Below are positions 57,239 through 64,000 of a DNA stretch of 64,000 bases, one piece after another. The notes beneath the pieces were generated by a model. That model saw only the letters and a program-made list of their open reading frames with translations. It had not been told where the DNA came from and made no database searches. The stretch's first letter is position 1, and each line of letters begins with the position of its first letter. Both the position numbers and the translations under genes were made by a program. Location: NCBI GenBank assembly GCA_947044365.1, contig OX345645.1, positions 151,501 to 215,500 on the forward strand, read 5' to 3'. The DNA is from Petrosia ficiformis. Lineage: Eukaryota > Porifera > Demospongiae > Haplosclerida > Petrosiidae.

Positions 57239-58752
57239 CTAAGATTTCTATGAAGATAGACAGAAGATTACATAATATATACTATATAATACATACCTTA
57301 GAATCACTTTGAGTTGTCTTATCTTTAGTGTGATCCATGAAATCCTTCCCAGCTAAACTGGTAGTCTGACATTCGATGATAGCTGAGTTAGGCACCTGTG
57401 AATATATTTGTGTTATGATATCGAGCAGTAGATAGGGTAAACTCTCAATTTGCCTTGAAACGTATTGTAGTAATTCATGTTCTGTTCTATTCTAAAACAA
57501 GAACTTATAACCTCCAGGCCTCCCAACCGGTCCAGGCACACCTCCTCCCTGGGCTTGTGTATTTATTATATACACACTTACCTTAGTAAGAGGTGTATAA
57601 CAAGGATGATGATGTTCAATAACTGGATTATTTGATGCCATGTTGTAAGAAAGAAGGAATGCCCATCTTTTTCTGTCGCTGTTATTTTGATCACTACGAT
57701 GCAAGAGATTACAATGAAAGAATAAAGCATCTCCAGCCTCCAGCTCAACCTCAACTAGAGGAAGTACCTGTAATTAGATGAACTTTATTATAACTTTGAG
57801 TTAAACAAATTATATACCTTCATTAAATATTCTACTCTTTCCATATCAGCACCTGTTTGTCCTCCTACTCTCTTGTGTTCAATACGACCAGCTTTATGTG
57901 ATCCTTTTAAAACCTTAATATATGATATGTATGTATTACATACACACATGTATATGTACATCTATACTACCTTGAGACAGCCATTTTCAATATCAGCTTT
58001 ATCAATAGCAATAAAGACTGTTGCCATATCAGGAAATAAACATCCATTTTGATACCAGTAACTAACGAGAGAGAAAAGATGATCATGATGTATATTACAA
58101 GTTTTTAGTTTTACCCATAGTCCTGATGCCATACAAAAGATCCTCCAGTATGAGCCTCCTTCATTACAAGTTTAGTATGATAATGATATACTTCACCACC
58201 TAGTAACTATAGAGTGAGGATTGATGCATGAATAGATGAATGGATTGATGGATGAATAAATGGATGGTGGATGAATGGATGAATAAATGGATGAATGAAT
58301 GAATGAATGGATTGATGCAATCAAAGATACATCATATAGGATTAACAGATTGCACAGGACAGTTGTATTGTACAGTAAACTCATAATTATTGTACAACAC
58401 AACTCACCTCTTCAGTAGTAGTCACAACCTTCTCACATCTTCCTATCATACCAGTAATATCATCTCCTGGATGACTCCATATACTCAAATGACTGTTTCT
58501 CCCTTGTCCATCATTCACGACAAATGAGTTCTCTATAATACCTCCATCAGATTTTAGTGAGACATGCAGTTTGTCTATCTCTTCAGAACTCAATAAAGAT
58601 CTATTTAAATTACACTGGACAATTTGCAAATCCAATTAAATAGTTTTTATATACCTCACAATTATGTAGCCATCCTCGTTAAAGCTCTTCTTCATTTCAT
58701 CATTCACTACCACCTTATTTTCTGAGCAAACAAACTCACCTTTAGCAGACAT
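57239..58752 (-). CDS. PhyH-family dioxygenase, copy 2
   Basis: Intact. The first two exons (start at 58752; [20 protein letters not shown], then [20 protein letters not shown]) diverge clearly from copies 1 and 3. From VVTTTEE onward, exons and even introns are almost identical to copy 1, including VWHQDYG and [19 protein letters not shown] short final exon adds KS and a stop after an extended tail ([12 protein letters not shown]). The sharp change from divergent to near-identical sequence suggests gene conversion or a mosaic origin. Confidence 0.88.
58203..58320. repeat. ATGAATGG tetranucleotide repeat
   Basis: A (gaatg)/(gatgg) simple repeat in intron 2 of PhyH copy 2. It is absent from the corresponding introns of copies 1 and 3. 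Confidence 0.85.
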
Positions 58753-58836
58753 CCTTGCAAATGAGCCCGGCCCACCTTTTTGCTATGACGTCATCAAAAT
58801 TAATTTTATTTGCTGCAATGTTAAAAAATACAAACA

Positions 58837-60001
58837 TTATGTTTTATCACTACTAGGATCCATAAACTCCTTTCCTAATAAACTATTATTCTCACATTCT
58901 AAGATGGCTGAGTTAGGAACCTATATTTGTGATATATGAGAGAATTGATCACATCTACAAGATCCTTGTATGTACGAGTACCTTACTAAGAGGTGTGTAA
59001 CAAGGGCAATGATGTTCAATAACCGGGTTATTGGATGCCATGTTGTAAGCAATTAGGAATGCCCATCTTCTTCTGTCACTGTTATTTTGATCACTACGAT
59101 GCAAGAGATTACAATGAAAGAATAAAGCATCTCCAGCCTTCAGCTCAACCTCAACTAGAGGAGGTACCTGTAATTAGATGAACGTTGTTATAACTTTGAG
59201 TTAAACAAATTATATACCTTCATTAAATATTCTACTCTTTCCATATCAGCACCTGTTTGTCCTCCTACTCTCTTGTGTTCAATACGACCAGCTTTATGTG
59301 ATCCTTTTAAAACCTTAATATATGATATGTAGGTATTACATACACACATGTATATATACATCTATACTACCTTGAGACAGCCATTTTCAACATCAGCTTT
59401 ATCAATAGCAATAAAGACTGTTGCCATATCAGGAAATAAACATCCATTTTGATACCAGTATTTAATGAGAGAGAAAAGATGATCATGATGTATATATATT
59501 ACAAGTTTTTAGTTTTACCCATAGTCCTGATGCCCATACAAACAATCCTCCTGTATGAGCCTCCTTCATTATGAGTTTAGTATGATAATGATATACTTCA
59601 CCACCTAGTAACTGAATGAACGTATAGAGAGATAATTATACAATGAGTATAACACACCTCTTCAGTAGTAGTCACAACCTTCTCACATCTTCCTATCATA
59701 CCAGTAATATCATCTCCTGGATGATTCCATAAACACATTCTACTTTCTCTTCCATGTCCATCACCTCTAGTATATGAATGTTTTATAATATCTCCATCAT
59801 CTTCCAGATTATGTCTCAGTTTAACAAGCTCTTCATTATTTAATAGTGTTCTGTAAATATGTTTGTTACTCAATGATCATTATTTAATAGTGTTACTTAC
59901 CTAACTATAATAAATCCATTCTCTATGAAACTTTTATTAGCATCACTAGTAACCTGAAAATGATTATTCACACACTGAAACTCATAAGGTATATTTGACA
60001 T
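58837..60001 (-). pseudogene. PhyH-family dioxygenase, copy 3, broken
   Basis: Exons 1 and 2 (start at 60001) are almost identical to copy 1: residues 32-95 differ by one V/I. Two lesions follow. In exon 3 an extra G (about 59532-59534; tatgggcatca instead of tatggcatca) shifts the frame exactly in the WHQD iron motif. The next intron has lost its acceptor AG (cattaaatactgg instead of cattagttactgg, about 59461). The remaining exons are open and end FMDPSSDKT. It is probably a recent pseudogene. The insertion alone could be a sequencing error, but not both changes easily. Confidence 0.8.
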
Positions 60002-60065
60002 TGCAGATATCAGCCCCACCCTCAAAAGGTGCAAGCTAATCATTAAGTGCGCATTAATAAAAAAA
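60002..60065. promoter_or_regulatory. Bidirectional promoter, PhyH copy 3 / HACD3
   Basis: 64 bp between divergent starts. The part next to copy 3 (reverse complement ttagcttgcac...ggtggggctg) is shared with the promoter of copy 1 at 55806-55840. The duplication boundary lies within it. Confidence 0.5.
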
Positions 60066-61926
60066 ATGGTAGATATGGAGGAAGAACCCTTGTTAAAGCC
60101 AATGGTATTATGGGCTCAAAGAAAAGAGATGGTTCTGCTAAGAGTAAAGATACAACCTACAGAGGTAAGTATATGATTTGAAAATACTGTTAATATTATT
60201 TGTGCTTGCAGAAACCAGATTTCAAAATACATGATACTCACATGGAGTTCAAAGGTCAAACATTTTCCATTATAGATGTAGAATAATACTTCATTATTTC
60301 AGGTGTTGGGATTGGAGCTTCTGGTAAGAACTGGTATGGATTTGAACTTGTATTCTATGAATCTGTTGATACCAAGGTACATTCCAGTGTATATATATAT
60401 AAATATATAATTATATATAATAATATATTGTGTGTATAATTATAGTTACATTAATTTTAGAGATGTAGAGTACGTTTCCATGACAATGAGATTGAGTTTC
60501 GTCTTCTCAAGATTAATGGTATTTTTGATCAATATTATAGTTATATAATATTTGTATATTTCCTATAGCTGGTCCATGGCCCAGATTACAAAGTACTCAT
60601 AATAAACCACATTGGATTAGTCTAGATTTTGATCACTTTGAGGTTTCTGAGAGTGAAGAAGAAAAAGATAGTGAAGAGACCGAACGAGTGGTCTGTTATA
60701 AAACACACTCATACACACACATGTACATACATACATACATACATACATGCATGCATGCATGCATGCATGCATGTATGTATGTATGTATGTATGTACATGC
60801 ATGCATGCATACATACATACAAACATACATACACACATACACACATACATACATACGTACATACAATAGCAAATGCAGAAACAACTGGAGGAGTTAGAAA
60901 AGTCAATGCAAAAACAGGTTGACTTATATGAAAGTGTTGTTAATGGTATATACATACATGTATCTATGAATATCATTAATTATTATTATGATAACTCAGT
61001 TGCAGAAAAGATTAAAGTGTTTTATTTATTAATGTATAATCTGTTACAATGGGTTGGATTCTCCATTGTAGTTGGTATGTTGCTGTATCTGTTAAAGGAT
61101 GGTACAGGTTAGTCCATTATGAGTATGTGTGTATATAATATATTATCTTGTTATTAATAAGATGGTATTTATAATGCTTATGAAGTGGTGTCTCCTGTTC
61201 TAAATGTTTGTCAATTGCTAGCATTTCTTGAAGTTATTCATAGTATGTTTGGATTAGTGAAAGGTGGAGTGTTAGCATCGTTGATGCAGGTAAGAAAGGA
61301 TGTACCATACATGTGTACATGGATTATATTTTTTACCTCATAGGTAGCAGGACGAGCATTCATATTGTTTTTATGTTTGTCACCAGTGAAATCAATGCAC
61401 ACACATCCCATTGTGTATGTGTTATTTATGGTATGGTCTCTTATTGAACTCTTTAGGTAATTATGTAAATATCCAGGTGATTATCTCATGACATAACTTA
61501 ATTCATTATAGATACCCATACTATGCACTATCTGTTCTAAACAAGGACATATATTTATTGTCATGGTTACGATACACGGTTTGGATCCCTCTGTATCCAA
61601 CTGGGTTCACTTGTGAAGGTTAATAAAAGAATTCATTTTAAATGATCATTATATTATAATATCTGTAGCAATTGTTATTTGGTTGTCAATACAGTATAGT
61701 CCTCCAGAAGGGGTGTGGTCTTATCCTCTTCCAAATGCACTCAACATGTCATTTAGTGTTATAATGTTTCAGAAAATGGTCCTGCTATTGTATCCAATTT
61801 GTAAGTTGTATTAATGTGATTTGTATATTATATAATTACTTATGTTACACAGTTCCATATTTACTAATATCATACATGTTCTCACAAAGAAAAAAGAAAT
61901 TGTCAAGCAAAATGAAGAAACAATGA
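60066..61926 (+). CDS. HACD3: Very-long-chain 3-hydroxyacyl-CoA dehydratase with CS domain
   Basis: The N-terminal exons encode a p23/CS domain (KPMVLWAQRKEMVLLRVKIQ, DFKIHDTHMEFKG, GKNWYGFELVFYESVD, WISLDFDHFEVSESEEE). A short coiled coil (QLEELEKSMQKQVDLYE) precedes the membrane dehydratase. The latter begins VFYLLMYNLLQWVGFSIVVG and continues with LLAFLEVIHSMFGLV, MVWSLIELFRYPYYALSVL (catalytic Tyr region), LRYTVWIPLYPTGFTCEAIV (catalytic Glu region) and a lysine-rich end. The CS-plus-dehydratase arrangement is specific to HACD3/PTPLAD1. It works in the ER on the third step of fatty-acid elongation. SDHAF4 follows after 48 bp on the same strand. Confidence 0.94.
60718..60868. repeat. TACA / GCAT / TGTA microsatellite with dyad symmetry
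   Basis: (taca)n, then (tgca)n, then (tgta)n, (tgca)n and (taca)n in an intron of HACD3. Because TACA and TGTA are complementary and GCAT is self-complementary, the block can form large hairpins or a cruciform. Confidence 0.9.
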
Positions 61927-61974
61927 ATAAATTAATTTTTGATTCATAATTAATTATTTTTGGAGGTGTGGCTA

Positions 61975-62253
61975 ATGGCTGCTAAACAAATTTTTCTTAA
62001 CATTCATAATCATTGGAGTATCATAACTATACCACGTGTATTACCAGTTATTAGATATACCGGTACTGCTACTAATAATAATAATAAAAGGCAAGATAAA
62101 GACAAGAAAGATGAACAAGAATGGGTTGATCCTCATCTCCCTTCCTGGCCAGATGGTATAAATCCTCATACCGGAGAAATAGGAGGTCCTCGTGGTCCTG
62201 AACCTACACGATATGGTGACTGGGAAAGAAAAGGACGAGTCTCAGATTTCTGA
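61975..62253 (+). CDS. SDHAF4: Succinate dehydrogenase assembly factor 4
   Basis: A single exon encodes 92 residues from the ATG at 61975. The N-terminus ([20 protein letters not shown]) has few acidic residues, as expected for a mitochondrial presequence. The C-terminal signature is [20 protein letters not shown] followed by [13 protein letters not shown], the diagnostic SDHAF4 end. The protein binds flavinated SDHA during complex II assembly. It is 48 bp downstream of HACD3 and 65 bp from the NCBP1 stop. Confidence 0.95.
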   Translation: MAAKQIFLNIHNHWSIITIPRVLPVIRYTGTATNNNNKRQDKDKKDEQEWVDPHLPSWPDGINPHTGEIGGPRGPEPTRYGDWERKGRVSDF

Positions 62254-62318
62254 CGTACCATTCTCTTAGAAAAACTAAAATCATATTAAATTTTATTGTT
62301 TTAATATGTACATAATGT

Positions 62319-64000
62319 TTACAAAAGTGTTTTAAATTCCTGGTATATTTCTAATATTCGTGGATCTGTTTCAGACCTGAAAACAGAAGATTCCAACAAA
62401 TGAGAATATTGTTTCAATATAGGAAGATTCTGGGGAATATATCACATGATCAATATATCACATGATCAGGAAATGACACACCTCCACAAGTAGTTGTCTT
62501 AGATGATCAAGTACACATGAGAACCATGTGGTCTCATAGTCTATAGCCTCCTGATCACATCGGGTCAGGTGAGCAGCCAATAATGAAACTAATCCCTTTA
62601 AATACAGAAATGTATTAGTATAGTATAATACATACATGATACATAGTATAGACAGGGCTGCTAGGATTAGGAATCAAAATGGTAGATAACCTAAATGAGA
62701 ACTATTGAGTTTGCAAGCAACTCAATGTAATATGTAATATGGTTATTATAATTTATACCTCACAAATGGCCAACGAGACTTCTCTTTGTTCTTTGTTTCT
62801 CTCATCAACTTTCTCTTCAAGCTCCATTGCTCTCCATTCCACTTCTTGTCTCTCTTCAAGTCCACCAGTAACTTCATCTAATCCCTGAAAATAAGATTAA
62901 TTAAATAGTCAATGATTTTCACATTTTTCAGTCAGTGAGTCAGCTCTCAATACTTACAGATTTTTGTTTCAATTCATATTTCACTTCTTCCAACTGTTTA
63001 CTAGCCTATAGAGAAACACTCATATATCATAACGCAAGATATTAAAACTCACTTGTTTTAAACTAGAAGAGACTCTGAACAATACACCTTTCACAACATC
63101 CCATGAGAAACGACTAATGAATTATTTATTCATAGGTTATTAATAAATTACGTATCAATTAATTATAATGACCTTGTAAACAGTACCATTTCAGAGGTAA
63201 ATAGCCATTTTATCACAACCAGATTATCAATTATTTGTTGACGAACTAATCTATCTATAACTAAACAATGGACCTGAGAAATAAGAGACAAACCCTCTCA
63301 TTAATTAAATTAATTAATTAGTGCTCATTATCACTCACTAGTGGATTAGATATGTAAAATTGTGCTACTGCATTTAAACAAATAATTTTAGTTTCATCCC
63401 CATCCAAAAGATCAAGAAACAATGAACGAAATCTATAATAATAACTGATGAAGTTATGTAGTGTGTCATAATTATAGTCTTACTTATGAAGAGCAGTGAA
63501 GCAATGGCTGATTGTTTTCTCACCAACATGTAAAACACAATGTGCGAGTATAGATATTTTGATTTGTAGAGTCTCTGAAATAAATATAATTAGATATAAG
63601 AGGAAAAAGTGGATAAGGAGAGGAGGAGGTGAAGAATGATAATTACATACTGGATTCATCAGATACAATATCCTCAGGTAGATACGAGGAAGCAGAGTTA
63701 ATGAGAGATAACAACTCTTCTATGGGTTCCTTTGCTCTGATGGCTTGTAATAGTTTTCTGGCTAGATCTATTCCGGGTATCTCTTCTATTATCATAAATA
63801 GATATAAACAATTACATAAATAGACATAGAATAGAACAGACCAGTTGATTGTTCAGTATAGAGGAACATTGGTTGAGGTATCGAGGGTAGAAGAGGAACT
63901 AATGGTTCTGGTACTAACTCAACAAATACTTCATAAGAAGCTAGTCTAAAGAATTGAAGTAATGTCTTGTTAATAAGTAAACTATGTATTTACCTGACAC
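62319..64000 (-). CDS. NCBP1: Nuclear cap-binding protein subunit 1, C-terminal part
   Basis: The 3' exons of a gene that continues past the right edge. Readable segments in order are LASYEVFVELVPEPLVPLLP, EIPGIDLARKLLQAIRAKEP, ISILAHCVLHVGEKTISHCF, ICLNAVAQFYISNPL, CLVIDRLVRQQIIDNLVVIK with WLFTSEM, FSWDVVKGVLFRVSSSLKQ, GLEERQEVEWRAMELEEKVD, GLVSLLAAHLTRCDQ and ETDPRILEIYQEFKTLL at the end. These match the third MIF4G-like helical domain and C-terminus of CBP80, including the helix that becomes a coiled coil. The protein binds capped nuclear RNA with NCBP2. Confidence 0.92.

Noticed and set aside
61960..61974. Upstream extension of SDHAF4 (MEVWL)
   Set aside because: It begins at TTG; the ATG at 61975 gives the expected mitochondrial presequence.

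Overview
The window is eukaryotic nuclear DNA: AT-rich, with multi-exon genes, introns mostly 45-100 bp with GT..AG borders, very short gene spacing and abundant (TACA)n/(TGTA)n microsatellites. Gene content (tropomyosin, a multi-PDZ scaffold, Rab11-FIP, EHBP1-like, LARP6, HACD3, Cactin) is metazoan. The compactness together with the divergence of the proteins suggests a demosponge of the Amphimedon type; this is an inference, since no species-specific marker was compared.

Layout, left to right: 3' end of an unidentified gene (+); RPL17 (-); nucleoplasmin-like FKBP46 (+); nicotinamide riboside kinase (-); LARP6 (+); a C2-TIG-coiled-coil Rab11-FIP-like gene (+); GH27 alpha-galactosidase (+); a small coiled-coil gene (-); a nine-PDZ scaffold (+); mitochondrial DNA polymerase gamma (-); tropomyosin (+); a small Cys-rich ORF (+); dihydropyrimidinase (-); STK16 kinase (+); an EHBP1-type NT-C2 / thioredoxin / PH fusion (-); TBCA (+); NOL6 (+); LSM6 (-); a TPR protein (+); Cactin (-); three PhyH-family dioxygenase copies (+,-,-; the third is broken); HACD3 (+); SDHAF4 (+); 3' part of NCBP1 (-).

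The genes are mainly unrelated housekeeping functions (ribosome and rRNA processing, splicing and cap binding, mtDNA replication, complex II assembly, pyrimidine and NAD metabolism, lipid metabolism), so this is not an operon-like pathway cluster. What organises the region is orientation: eight neighbouring pairs are head-to-head with start codons 6-181 bp apart, and many of the rest are tail-to-tail with 17-145 bp between stops, so bidirectional promoters are probably the rule.

The most novel content is protein architecture. (1) A 980-residue minus-strand gene joins an EHBP1-type NT-C2 domain, an NPF motif, a nucleoredoxin-like thioredoxin domain with intact WCPPC, a coiled coil and a PH domain; I checked that all 22 exons keep phase. 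(2) A 381-residue protein joins a class-I Rab11-FIP C2 domain, a Sec5-like TIG domain and a FIP-type Rab-binding coiled coil; all 8 exons keep phase. Both point at membrane recycling. Other leads are the inverted PhyH cluster with near-identical exons and introns plus a decayed copy, a MITE-like element with 44-bp perfect inverted repeats inside TBCA, and NRF1-like and RFX/X-box-like motifs in bidirectional promoters.
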